Assembly: GCF_000159355.1 (NCBI RefSeq)
Contig: NZ_GG670122.1
Span: 1 to 64,000 of the forward strand
Source of the DNA: Lactobacillus johnsonii ATCC 33200
GTDB taxonomy: Bacteria > Bacillota > Bacilli > Lactobacillales > Lactobacillaceae
Direction: 5' to 3'
Length of the DNA: 64,000 bases
Shown here: positions 52,595-61,646 of the stretch, piece by piece
Layout of the letters: each line of letters starts with the position of its first letter
How positions within the stretch are numbered: position 1 is the stretch's first letter
The notes under the pieces: generated by a model
Seen by the model: only the letters and a program-made list of their open reading frames with translations
Databases searched by the model: none
Told to the model about the DNA's origin: nothing
Translations under genes and position numbers: made by a program

Positions 52595-53428
52595 ATGGAT
52601 CCAAAAGATAAAAATAAAAGTGAACATACTGAAGCTGCCAAGAACTCAACAGTAGGTAATGCGCAACAAGAAAAATTAAAAAAGGCGCATGAACAAAATT
52701 CTCGTGATGAAGAGATTAAAAAGATGTCTCCAAAAGAATTGCGTAATAAGTTAAGTAATAAAAACCAAGATTACATTTTTCGTTTGGAGAAGTTTTTGAC
52801 AGAAGATCAAAACTATACTATGGATCAAGTTGAGCCAGCAATTGATCAAATTTTGCCAGAAATTATTGTTGCGCAACGTAAAGGAATTCCAGCATCTAAC
52901 TTATATCAAAAAGCTCCAAGAGAAAAAGCAATCGAAATTGCTAATCCTAAAAAAGAAGCACCTAAGACTAAGTTTTGGATGCATGCCGTAGATAATGGTT
53001 TATTGTACTTTATTATCTTTGCCGGATTCTTTGGTGTAGTTCAACTATTTAGTAACAGTTCTAAGCAACAAGATGGTATGCAACAAATGGGTATTTTAAC
53101 TGTTGCATCAGTTACAATTTTATTTGGTATTTTAATGGCATACTATAATGATTTAATTACTAGGGATAAAAGTAAACGTCCACCAATGTGGCAAATTATT
53201 TTAATAGGTGTATTTTTAGTCGGAATCATAATGGTTTGGATTACATTTACATCAATGCCATTTATGCAGATGATTAACCCTGTATTAAACCCATGGGTTT
53301 ACATTGTATTAGCGGTAATTGCTTTCTTTGTTCGTAGATGGTTCCGTCAAAAGTACCATGTTGTTGATCCATTGCAAATTAAGCGTCAAAATGAAATTGC
53401 TGCTAGAAGACAAAATCGTCGAAATTAA
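52595..53428 (+). CDS. DUF1129 family membrane protein
   Basis: Protein of 277 residues. The first 130 residues are charged and helical, with the conserved MSPKELRNKLSNKNQDYIFRLEKFL and VEPAIDQILPEIIVAQRKGIPASNLY; four membrane helices follow (about 133-155, 165-185, 200-220, 232-250), and a basic tail ends it (RQNEIAARRQNRRN). DUF1129 proteins are common after ychF in lactobacilli and have no proven function. It is the last gene of the run. Confidence 0.9.
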   Translation: MDPKDKNKSEHTEAAKNSTVGNAQQEKLKKAHEQNSRDEEIKKMSPKELRNKLSNKNQDYIFRLEKFLTEDQNYTMDQVEPAIDQILPEIIVAQRKGIPASNLYQKAPREKAIEIANPKKEAPKTKFWMHAVDNGLLYFIIFAGFFGVVQLFSNSSKQQDGMQQMGILTVASVTILFGILMAYYNDLITRDKSKRPPMWQIILIGVFLVGIIMVWITFTSMPFMQMINPVLNPWVYIVLAVIAFFVRRWFRQKYHVVDPLQIKRQNEIAARRQNRRN

Positions 53429-53484
53429 AAACGTGACTATTTATTTAAATTAGTCTACAGTATAAATAAAGATAACAAATAATT

Positions 53485-53540
53485 TATTTGTTAGGGGAGT
53501 AAATAGACGGCGCGAGGCGTCTATTTATTTTTATCTTTTT
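53485..53540 (+). terminator. Double hairpin region with terminator before the ABC pair
   Basis: AACAAATAA / TTATTTGTT (about 53475-53493) is followed by AAATAGACG-GCGCGAGG-CGTCTATTT (53503-53528), then a T-rich run. The second hairpin is an intrinsic terminator closing the ychF-DUF1129 message. Its position 30 bp before the ABC genes means that these either have a promoter between it and the gene or are controlled by read-through. Confidence 0.7.
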
Positions 53541-53563
53541 TAAGTAAAGAACGGGGGTTTTAT

Positions 53564-55294
53564 ATGGTTAATGTGTTGCGTAAGTCAATTAGACAATACA
53601 AAAAATTGTCGTTGACTTCCCCAGTCCTAGTTGCAGGTGAAGCTTTAATTGAAATGTTGATCCCGTACTTGGTTGGTATTCTAATTGATAGGGGAATTAT
53701 GAAAGGAAATATGGGCTATATCAATAAGTGGGGCCTAATTCTTTTCGTGCTAACCTTAATTTCTTTAGCTTTGGGTGCGAGTGCCAGTTATGTTTCTGCA
53801 CACGCGGCAGCAGGTTTTGCGGCTAATTTGAGAAAAGATATGTTTTACCATATCCAAGATTTTTCTTTTAGCAATATTGATAAGTTTTCCAGTGCCAGCT
53901 TGGTAACACGACTTACTACAGATGTAACCAATGTTCAAAATGCCTATCAAATGTTAATTAGAATCGCTGTTCGTGCACCGTTAATGCTGATTTTTTCAAT
54001 TATTATGTCGATTATCATTAGTCCAAGGCTATCTTTGATTTTTGTGGTAATTGCTCCTATCTTTGTTTTAATTTTGGCATTAATTATTAAAAGTGCATAT
54101 CCTTACTTTCCACGTATTTTTAGAGGATATGATGTAATGAACCAAGATGTTCGTGAAAATATTCGTGGAATTCGTGAAGTAAAGACTTACGTACAAGAAG
54201 AATCTCAAATTGAAAAGTTTGAGAAGTCTTCTGGCTTTATTTATAAATTATTCTCAACAGCGCAGAAAATTATGTCACTTAATGCGTTGGTTGTAATGGC
54301 TGTTCTTAACATTTCTACTTTAGCGATTTGCTGGTTTGGTGCTAAGGAAATCGTTGGTGGAAGTTTGCAAACTGGACAATTAGTTTCTATGTTTTCATAT
54401 TCAAACTCTGTTTTGTTTAGTTTGAATATTCTAGCTATGATCACTACTCAATTAGTTATTTCTGAGGCTAGTGGTAAACGTATTGCAGCTGTCTTAACCG
54501 AAAAGCCAGCAATCGAAAATCCACGAAAACCTCTTAAGGACGTAACTAATGGAGATATTGTTTTTGATCATGTTAACTTCAAATACTCACCAGATGAGAA
54601 GCATTATGCTTTAGAGGATATTAACTTACATATTACCCCTGGTGAAACAATCGGTATTATCGGTGAAACTGGATCATCTAAATCAACTTTAGTTTCAATG
54701 ATTCCTCGTCTTTATGATGTAACATCTGGTGCGGTTAGAGTAGCTAGACATAATGTTAAATCATACGAATTGAAGGCCCTTCGTGATAAAGTTGCAATGG
54801 TTTTACAAAAGAATGTTTTGTTTAGTGGAACTGTTGAAGAAAACTTGAAATGGGGAAACGAAAATGCAACACATGAAGAAGTTGTAGCTGCAGCTAAGGT
54901 CGCTCATGCAGATGGTTTTATCCGTGAAATGCCAGATGGTTATAATACAATGATCGAACAAGGCGGAAATAATGTTTCTGGTGGACAAAAACAACGTTTG
55001 ACTATTGCTCGTGCACTTTTGAAGAATCCGGAAATTTTAATTCTAGATGATTCAACCTCTGCTGTGGATACGACAACTGAGCGTGAAATTCGTGAATCCT
55101 TAGCAAAAGACATGCCGCACACTACTAAGATTATTATTTCTCAAAGAGTTGTTTCCATTAAGGATGCAGATCGAATTATTGTTATGGATCACGGTAAGAT
55201 TCAATCAATTGGAACTCACGAAGAATTAATGAAAACCAATGAACTTTATCGTTCAATTGCTAAGTTCCAAGAAGAAAATAATGCGGGAAAGTAG
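53564..55294 (+). CDS. ABC exporter subunit with degenerate ATPase site (heterodimer partner 1)
   Basis: Fused permease and ATPase of 576 residues, LmrC/BmrC-like. Six helices fill about 15-300. In the ATPase domain, Walker A is GETGSSKST (Ser in place of the last P-loop Gly), the signature is the canonical NVSGGQKQRL, the Walker B is LILDDSTSAVD (Asp in place of catalytic Glu), and the switch His is Gln in IISQRVVSI. Such losses define the non-hydrolysing site of heterodimeric exporters. The partner 13 bp downstream has the complementary pattern. It likely exports drugs or lipids. The following two-component system may control it. Confidence 0.92.
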   Translation: MVNVLRKSIRQYKKLSLTSPVLVAGEALIEMLIPYLVGILIDRGIMKGNMGYINKWGLILFVLTLISLALGASASYVSAHAAAGFAANLRKDMFYHIQDFSFSNIDKFSSASLVTRLTTDVTNVQNAYQMLIRIAVRAPLMLIFSIIMSIIISPRLSLIFVVIAPIFVLILALIIKSAYPYFPRIFRGYDVMNQDVRENIRGIREVKTYVQEESQIEKFEKSSGFIYKLFSTAQKIMSLNALVVMAVLNISTLAICWFGAKEIVGGSLQTGQLVSMFSYSNSVLFSLNILAMITTQLVISEASGKRIAAVLTEKPAIENPRKPLKDVTNGDIVFDHVNFKYSPDEKHYALEDINLHITPGETIGIIGETGSSKSTLVSMIPRLYDVTSGAVRVARHNVKSYELKALRDKVAMVLQKNVLFSGTVEENLKWGNENATHEEVVAAAKVAHADGFIREMPDGYNTMIEQGGNNVSGGQKQRLTIARALLKNPEILILDDSTSAVDTTTEREIRESLAKDMPHTTKIIISQRVVSIKDADRIIVMDHGKIQSIGTHEELMKTNELYRSIAKFQEENNAGK

Positions 55295-55307
55295 GTGAGA
55301 GTAAGTT

Positions 55308-57164
55308 ATGGATCAAGTAAAAGAAAAAACACAACCTAAAGGAAATCGAATAAAAGTCCTTGGTCGTTTATTAAAATTAGTTTTAACAACGAGCCCTTGG
55401 ATGTTAGTTGTTTCAATAATTACTATTATTTTAGCAGCTGCTTCTGCTGTAATTGGATCACTATTTATTGAGCGACTGATTGATACTTACGTAACACCAC
55501 TCTTACATGAAAAAGTTCCGAATTATGGACCACTTTTAAACGCCATTTTAGTAATGTTTGGAATCTATGCAATTGGATTCCTTTCTAACTACTTATTTAG
55601 TATGTTGATGGGGGTATTAGCCCAAAAAGTCCAATTCCGGGTTCGTAATGAAACATTTACCCATATGGAATCTTTACCAATTGCTTATTTTGACCAAAAT
55701 AACTATGGGGATATCATGAGTCGGTATACTAACGATATCGATACCTTGATGCAGATGATTTCCCAATCATTACCTCAATTCTTAAACTCGGCACTAAGCT
55801 TGATTTTTGTTATTGTAGCTATGTTTAGTTTAAGTTGGCAATTGACTTTGTTCTCATTTATTATTTTTGCGTTATCCTTTGGAATTGTTAGATTTTTAAC
55901 AGTTAGATCTAGTCATTACTTTAAAGTTCAACAAAATAAACTGGGTCAAATTAATGGTTACGACGAAGAAATGCTAAATGGGTTAAAGGTCATTAAAGTT
56001 TTCTCTCACGAACCTGAAGCTGAAGAAGGCTTTGATAAGTTTAATGAAGAATTGCGTGGAGCATCTGGAAAAGCTAATACCTATGCCACAATTTTATTTC
56101 CAATTATGGGTAATATGGGTAACTTATTGTATGTCTTAATTGCCTTTATTGGAGGAGCTGCTGCAATTAATGGTTGGGCTCCTTTAACTTTAGGTGCAAT
56201 TGCATCTTTCTTACAGTTATCACGTCAGTTTAGTATGCCGATTGCACAAATTTCCCAACAATTGAATTCAATTGTTTTAGCTTTAGCCGGTGCTCAAAGA
56301 ATTTTTGAACTAGAAGATGAGCCTTCTGAAGTTGATAATGGAGATGTTATCATGTCTCCTAATAAGGAAGTCAAGAATAGCTGGTATTGGGATGTTCCGG
56401 AAAAGAACGGTGACATTAAAAAGGTACCAATTAAGGGACATATTATTTTTGATCATGTTAACTTTTCATACGTTCCAGAGCATCAAATTTTGTATGATAT
56501 CAATATTGATGCAAAACCAGGGATGAAGGTGGCTCTAGTTGGTGAAACTGGTGCCGGTAAGACAACTATTTCAAATATGCTTAATCGTTTTTATGAAATT
56601 CAATCTGGAAAGATAACCTATGATGGTGTTCCAATTTCTCAAATTAGAAAAAATGATTTAAGACATTCTTTGTCGATTGTTTTACAAGAAACTCACCTCT
56701 TTACTGGAACGATTATGGATAATATTCGTTTTGGTAAACCTGATGCTAGTGATGATGAAGTATATCAAGCGGCGCGTTTAGCGCATGCAGATGAGTTTAT
56801 TCATGAACTTGATGATGGATATGAAACTGTAATTGATGGTGATGGGGGCGATTTGTCTCAAGGCCAGATGCAGCTGCTAAGTATTGCTAGAGCGATGATT
56901 GCGGATGAGCCGGTGATGATTCTTGATGAAGCAACTTCAAGTATTGATACTAGAACTGAACGTATGGTACAAGCCGGTATGGATAACTTACTTGCTGGTA
57001 GAACTAGTTTTGTTATTGCTCACCGTTTATCAACAATTGTTAACTCAGATCTTATTTTAGTTCTAGACCATGGTCATATTATTGAACGTGGTACTCATGA
57101 AGAACTTTTGAAACAAAAAGGTTACTACTACGAGTTGTACACTGGTAAAAAAGAATTAGATTAA
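55308..57164 (+). CDS. ABC exporter subunit with intact ATPase site (heterodimer partner 2)
   Basis: Fused permease and ATPase of 618 residues, LmrD/BmrD-like. Six helices lie in about 30-330; a 50-residue insertion with acidic sequence precedes the ATPase domain, as is usual for the D subunit. Walker A GETGAGKTT, Walker B VMILDEATSSID with Glu, and switch His in FVIAHRLSTI are intact, but the signature reads DLSQGQMQLL, deviating from LSGGQ. Together with partner 1, one site is catalytic and the other degenerate. GTGAGAG-type ribosome site precedes it. Confidence 0.93.
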   Translation: MDQVKEKTQPKGNRIKVLGRLLKLVLTTSPWMLVVSIITIILAAASAVIGSLFIERLIDTYVTPLLHEKVPNYGPLLNAILVMFGIYAIGFLSNYLFSMLMGVLAQKVQFRVRNETFTHMESLPIAYFDQNNYGDIMSRYTNDIDTLMQMISQSLPQFLNSALSLIFVIVAMFSLSWQLTLFSFIIFALSFGIVRFLTVRSSHYFKVQQNKLGQINGYDEEMLNGLKVIKVFSHEPEAEEGFDKFNEELRGASGKANTYATILFPIMGNMGNLLYVLIAFIGGAAAINGWAPLTLGAIASFLQLSRQFSMPIAQISQQLNSIVLALAGAQRIFELEDEPSEVDNGDVIMSPNKEVKNSWYWDVPEKNGDIKKVPIKGHIIFDHVNFSYVPEHQILYDINIDAKPGMKVALVGETGAGKTTISNMLNRFYEIQSGKITYDGVPISQIRKNDLRHSLSIVLQETHLFTGTIMDNIRFGKPDASDDEVYQAARLAHADEFIHELDDGYETVIDGDGGDLSQGQMQLLSIARAMIADEPVMILDEATSSIDTRTERMVQAGMDNLLAGRTSFVIAHRLSTIVNSDLILVLDHGHIIERGTHEELLKQKGYYYELYTGKKELD

Positions 57165-57166
57165 TT

Positions 57167-57207
57167 AAAAATGGAGTCTAGATGCTTTTCTAGGGTCCAT
57201 TTTTTAT
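57167..57207 (+). terminator. Terminator after the ABC exporter pair
   Basis: The stem AAAATGGA / TCCATTTT with inner TCTAGA / TCTAGG pairs is followed by T residues. Confidence 0.85.
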
Positions 57208-57314
57208 AATTCTTTAAAAACGTGGTTTAATTTAGGTAATTAAAAGGAAAACGGGTAAAATATTAATAATAGATTTTTAATGTGATAAATAATTATAGAT
57301 AAGGAGCAATCCTC

Positions 57315-58001
57315 ATGAAGATCTTAGTTGTTGATGATGATAAAGAAATCGTTGAATTATTAAGTATATATTTAAAAAATGAAGGTTATGAACCAATTGC
57401 GGCTTATAGCGGTAAAGAAGCTTTAACGAAACTTTCTACTAATCCGGAAATTGCCTTAATGATTCTTGATATTATGATGCCACAAATGTCGGGAATCGAA
57501 GTTATCAAGGAAGTTAGAAAAGATTCGGAGATTCCAATTTTGGTAGTTTCTGCTAAGACTAGTGATATGGATAAGATTCAGGGTTTGATTACTGGAGCAG
57601 ATGACTATGTAGTTAAGCCATTTAATCCATTAGAAGTAATGGCACGGGTAAGATCTCTCCTTCGTCGTAGCCAGAAGGAAGTAAAAGATGATAAGCCAGA
57701 TGTATTAGAAGTAGGACCTTTAGTGATCAATAAAGATTCACATGAAGTTAAAACTTTAACAGGTAAGGTTATCCAATTAACTGCCTTAGAGTTTGGAATT
57801 TTATATATGCTTGCTAGCCATCCTAATCGAGTTTTTAGTGCTGATGAAATCTTTGAAAGAGTGTGGCAACAAGAATCAGTGGTTTCTGCTAAAACTGTTA
57901 TGGTACACGTTTCTCACTTACGCGATAAGATTCAGAAAGCAACTGATGGTGAAGAAGTTATTCAAACAGTCTGGGGAGTAGGCTATAAAGTAGAGGCTTA
58001 G
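57315..58001 (+). CDS. OmpR/PhoB family response regulator
   Basis: Two-component regulator of 228 residues. The receiver domain has the acidic pocket DDD at 7-9, phosphoacceptor Asp52 in LMILDIMMPQMSG, Thr/Ser of VVSAKTS and Lys of YVVKPFNPLE. A linker leads to the C-terminal winged helix (about 128-226), with ALEFGILYMLASHPNRVFSADEIFERVW and TVMVHVSHLRDKI. It sits 6 bp upstream of its kinase gene. Family resemblance is to VanR/YclJ-type regulators; targets may include the ABC exporter before it or murE after. Confidence 0.93.
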   Translation: MKILVVDDDKEIVELLSIYLKNEGYEPIAAYSGKEALTKLSTNPEIALMILDIMMPQMSGIEVIKEVRKDSEIPILVVSAKTSDMDKIQGLITGADDYVVKPFNPLEVMARVRSLLRRSQKEVKDDKPDVLEVGPLVINKDSHEVKTLTGKVIQLTALEFGILYMLASHPNRVFSADEIFERVWQQESVVSAKTVMVHVSHLRDKIQKATDGEEVIQTVWGVGYKVEA

Positions 58002-58006
58002 TAGGG

Positions 58007-59164
58007 ATGAAAAAGCAGAAAGTAATCCTAACCACAAAAGAAAAAAGCGAACTTTTCGGTGAAGGCGTAATAACCGTTATTTTGCTTTTACTATTAAACC
58101 TTTCGATCATTATCTTGATTAACTTAGCTGTCTTAAATGATCCAAGATTAGAAAATGGAATTTTCTTTTTGAAGAAAACCATTACTTTTGCTAATGGGAT
58201 GCATTTGTGGTCTTGGCAACGGCTTTTTATTAGTTTTATGTTAGTCGGCGATGTCATTGTAGTATATTGGCGCTTAATCAGAAGATATCGACAAATGCAA
58301 TTGCGTCACGTTATTGAAGAATTACACTATATTGCAGATGGACATTTTGACCATCGAATTCCTTTTGTAGTAAAGACAGATTTGCAAAAAGTGATTGATT
58401 CAATTAATGCGTTAGTTGATAGTACTGTTGCTTCAATGGAAGAGGAGCGGCAGATAGAGCAATCAAAGGATGACTTGATTACTAATGTTTCTCATGATAT
58501 TAGAACACCACTAACTTCAATTATTGGCTATCTTGGCTTATTAAAGAGTAGTGAGCTGAATGAAGATCAAACTAAGTACATCCAAATAGCCTATGATAAA
58601 GCTCTTCAAATGAAAGCTTTAGCTGAAGATCTATTTGAATATACTACTTTACGCTCTTCAACAAATAATAAATTGGTTTTGGCACCTCTGCATGTTAATT
58701 CAATGCTTGAACAAGTAGCTGCTGGTTTTGAATTAGAAGCTGAAAAGAAAAATATCGCTTTTAATGTTGTAACTAGGCCAAGAGACCTCGTAATTGATGC
58801 GGATGCAAAGATGATTGTTCGCATGTTAAATAATTTGATTTCAAATGCTTTAAAGTATGGACGTGGAGCTACTGAAATTAACTTAATTGCAAATAAGGTA
58901 AATAACGAATTTGTAGAACTTAGAGTTGAAAACAATGGGGAACAAATCCCTAAGAAATCTTTGCAAAAGATCTTCGATCGTTTTTATCGTGTAGAAAGTT
59001 CAAGAAATTTAAAAACTGGTGGAACTGGTCTCGGTTTAGCCATAACTAAAAGTATTGTTGATTTGCATAGTGGTAATATTAAATGTCAATCAACATCAGA
59101 ATTAACTAGTTTTATTATTCAACTACCACTCAATAGCCCAAAGAAAAATGATGGTGTGCTATAA
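58007..59164 (+). CDS. Membrane sensor histidine kinase
   Basis: Kinase of 385 residues with two helices (about 19-43 and 67-90) bounding a short external loop of only about 25 residues, then a HAMP-like segment (YRQMQLRHVIEELHYIADGHFDHRIPF). The H-box NVSHDIRTPLTSIIGYL has phospho-His163; the N-box LNNLISNALKYGRG and the G-box GTGLGLAITKSIV complete the ATPase part. A small sensor loop suggests detection at the membrane (intramembrane-sensing type), as in kinases that react to envelope stress or antimicrobial peptides. It pairs with the regulator just upstream. Confidence 0.93.
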   Translation: MKKQKVILTTKEKSELFGEGVITVILLLLLNLSIIILINLAVLNDPRLENGIFFLKKTITFANGMHLWSWQRLFISFMLVGDVIVVYWRLIRRYRQMQLRHVIEELHYIADGHFDHRIPFVVKTDLQKVIDSINALVDSTVASMEEERQIEQSKDDLITNVSHDIRTPLTSIIGYLGLLKSSELNEDQTKYIQIAYDKALQMKALAEDLFEYTTLRSSTNNKLVLAPLHVNSMLEQVAAGFELEAEKKNIAFNVVTRPRDLVIDADAKMIVRMLNNLISNALKYGRGATEINLIANKVNNEFVELRVENNGEQIPKKSLQKIFDRFYRVESSRNLKTGGTGLGLAITKSIVDLHSGNIKCQSTSELTSFIIQLPLNSPKKNDGVL

Positions 59165-59200
59165 TTTAGGCTGAATTGATTTAAAAATTGGGGAGAAAAA

Positions 59201-60772
59201 ATGAGCGATTCTAGCATTTCTTTAAACACTTGCATCTTAATATTGAAGGAACACCACTTGCTTAAATCAAGTGCTGTTCAAGATGCGGTTCCAACTAAAA
59301 TGGATTATATTTCCTATGATTCACGTGATATAAAAACAAATACCTTGTTCTTCTGTAAAGGTAAAGGCTTTAGACCTACTTATTTATCAATGGCTAAAGA
59401 TAGTGGAGCTACTTGTTATGTAGCAGAACAACCATATCCAGAAGGTAAAGGAATGCATGCTTTAGTTGTTAGAGATGTAACTAAAGCCATGGCTCTTTTA
59501 TCTGCTGCCTTTTACAGATTTCCGCAAGATGATTTGTATGTGGTAGCCTTTACCGGTACCAAGGGTAAGACAACATCTGCATACTTCTTGAAGGGGATGC
59601 TTGACCAAATTAATGGTGGTCGAACAGCACTATTTTCATCAGTAGACGATATTGTGGGACCAAAGCCTGAGGATAAATTTAAGGCGAGTTTAACTACCCC
59701 TGAGAGTTTAGACTTGTTCAGAGATATGAGAACAGCTGTTGATAACGGTATGACTCACTTAGTAATGGAAGTTTCTAGTCAGGCTTATAAGAAAAATCGT
59801 GTCTTTGGTTTGACTTACGATCTCGGCTTTTTCTTAAATATTACTCCAGACCATATTGGACCAAATGAGCACCCTAACTTTGCAGATTATTTGCACTGTA
59901 AGTTGCAATTAATGGTTAACTCACGTAAGTGTATTATCAATGCAATGTCTGATCACTTCGATGAGATTTATGCGGCTGCAACTACTACTACGAATCCAGA
60001 TAGTATCTATTTATTTGCCAGAAATGATTTTGAAAATCCTAACTTAAAGCAACCAATTGATTTCCGTTTCCAATCAGTTGAAACTGATATGAAAGAAACT
60101 GAATTCAAATTATTCTGTGCATCTGATAAAGCTAAGAAATTACCAATTGCTGGTGACTACACTCTTCAAATGATTGGTGATTTCAACGAAATGAATGGCA
60201 CTGCTGCTATTATTGGTGCTGGACTTGCCGGCGAAAATTATGAAGAATGTGCTAAAGGTATTCGTCACGTTACTATTCCAGGAAGAATGGAAGCTTTGCC
60301 ATCAAAGAATCATGGTACTGTAATTGTTGATTATGCACATAATAAGGCTTCAATGATGGCTTTAATGAGCTTTATGCAGCGTGAATTTAACACTCCAAAA
60401 ATCATCGTAGTTGTTGGAGCTCCTGGTGATAAAGGAGTATCACGTCGTCCAGGATTTAGTGAAAGTTTAACTGCTTATGCAGATAAAGCATTTTTAACAA
60501 CTGATGATCCTGGTTTTGAAGATCCAATGGATATTGCACAGGAAATTGATGCAGGCATTGATCATAAAAAAGTTGATGTCACAATTGAGTTAGATCGTGA
60601 AAAGGCAATTCATGATGCAATTGCAATGTCTGATAAGGATGACATCGTTTTGATTTGTGGTAAGGGAGCCGACCCATACCAAAAGATTCGCGGAGTAGAT
60701 ACACCATATCCAACTGACATCAAAGTTGCGGAAAGTGTAATTAATGAACTAGAAAAAGATGATGAGGAATAG
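59201..60772 (+). CDS. murE: UDP-MurNAc-tripeptide synthetase, L-lysine type (MurE)
   Basis: Mur ligase of 523 residues which adds the third residue to UDP-MurNAc-L-Ala-D-Glu. ATP loop GTKGKTT is at 119-125; VMEVSSQAYKKNRV and ITPDHIGPNEHPNFADY are core motifs. The residue-selecting motif is DDPG at 435-438 rather than the DNPR of meso-DAP enzymes, so lysine is the probable substrate. This matches the Lys-type peptidoglycan of the L. johnsonii group. It lies 36 bp after the kinase gene and 2 bp ahead of the aspartate racemase. Confidence 0.93.
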   Translation: MSDSSISLNTCILILKEHHLLKSSAVQDAVPTKMDYISYDSRDIKTNTLFFCKGKGFRPTYLSMAKDSGATCYVAEQPYPEGKGMHALVVRDVTKAMALLSAAFYRFPQDDLYVVAFTGTKGKTTSAYFLKGMLDQINGGRTALFSSVDDIVGPKPEDKFKASLTTPESLDLFRDMRTAVDNGMTHLVMEVSSQAYKKNRVFGLTYDLGFFLNITPDHIGPNEHPNFADYLHCKLQLMVNSRKCIINAMSDHFDEIYAAATTTTNPDSIYLFARNDFENPNLKQPIDFRFQSVETDMKETEFKLFCASDKAKKLPIAGDYTLQMIGDFNEMNGTAAIIGAGLAGENYEECAKGIRHVTIPGRMEALPSKNHGTVIVDYAHNKASMMALMSFMQREFNTPKIIVVVGAPGDKGVSRRPGFSESLTAYADKAFLTTDDPGFEDPMDIAQEIDAGIDHKKVDVTIELDREKAIHDAIAMSDKDDIVLICGKGADPYQKIRGVDTPYPTDIKVAESVINELEKDDEE

Positions 60773-60774
60773 GA

Positions 60775-61524
60775 ATGAAACACTTTTTCTCAATTATCGG
60801 TGGAATGGGGACAATTGCGACTGAAAGTTATGTCCGTTTAATTAATCACCGAGTTAAGATTACTAAGGATCAGGACTATTTAAATTATATTTTAGTAAAT
60901 GATGCTCAAATTCCTGATCGAACTGCATACATTATGGATCATAGTCAACCTAATTTTTTCTATGATTTAAAGGATGATGTTTTAAGTCAATCAAAACTTA
61001 ATCCTGACTTTTTCGTAATGCCATGCAATACTGCTCATTACTTTTATGATGACTTGGCAGCATTAACAGACGTACCATTTTTACATATGATGCGTATTGC
61101 TGTTCATAAGTTTGTGGATGATTTTCCAAAAGAAGAGAAAATTGGTTTAATTGCAACTGAAGGTTCTATTTACGATCATTTATATGTAGATGAATTAGAA
61201 CGAGTTGGTAAAAAAGCTGAACTAGGTGGTCCTGAAATTCAACCAATGGTGAACGAGCTAATTTATCATGATATTAAAGAAAAAGGTATTGTTGATCATG
61301 ATTTATACCACAAAATTTTAAAAACAATGCACGATGAATATGGTTGTAATGTGATTTTACTTGGATGTACTGAGTTATCTCTCGCCCAGGAAAAAGCGCC
61401 AGATCACCCATATAACGTTATTGATCCGCAGTCAATTATCGCAGATGTTTCAATTGAACTTGCTTTAAAGATTCGAAATGGGATGGATCCTAAAGAAGCT
61501 ACTGCAAAATATATGTATAAATAA
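60775..61524 (+). CDS. racD: Aspartate/glutamate racemase family, probable aspartate racemase
   Basis: Cofactor-independent racemase of 249 residues. The two catalytic cysteines are Cys84 in MPCNTAHYF and Cys198 in LLGCTELS; the N-terminus SIIGGMGTIATESYVRLIN is that of aspartate racemases rather than of MurI, which is also longer. It makes D-Asp from L-Asp. The gene follows murE by 2 bp, and in lactobacilli with Lys-D-Asp peptidoglycan the D-Asp forms the cross-bridge, so the joint operon makes sense. Confidence 0.9.
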   Translation: MKHFFSIIGGMGTIATESYVRLINHRVKITKDQDYLNYILVNDAQIPDRTAYIMDHSQPNFFYDLKDDVLSQSKLNPDFFVMPCNTAHYFYDDLAALTDVPFLHMMRIAVHKFVDDFPKEEKIGLIATEGSIYDHLYVDELERVGKKAELGGPEIQPMVNELIYHDIKEKGIVDHDLYHKILKTMHDEYGCNVILLGCTELSLAQEKAPDHPYNVIDPQSIIADVSIELALKIRNGMDPKEATAKYMYK

Positions 61525-61526
61525 AG

Positions 61527-61567
61527 ATAAAAGCCTCTCAGATTTGGACAACTGAGAGGCTTTTTTG
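61527..61567 (+). terminator. Terminator after murE-racD
   Basis: The stem AAAAGCCTCTCAG / CTGAGAGGCTTTT (loop ATTTGGACAA) with T-run closes the operon. Confidence 0.93.
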
Positions 61568-61646
61568 ATCCAATAAAGTATATTTAAGAAAAAATATTGA
61601 TATAATTAAGGCTAACTTTAATAAATTTACTTAGAAAGAAAAAACT

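Noticed and set aside
53429-53563. Riboswitch upstream of the ABC exporter pair
   Set aside because: Two simple hairpins are seen, the second a plain terminator; no conserved aptamer sequence known to me is present.
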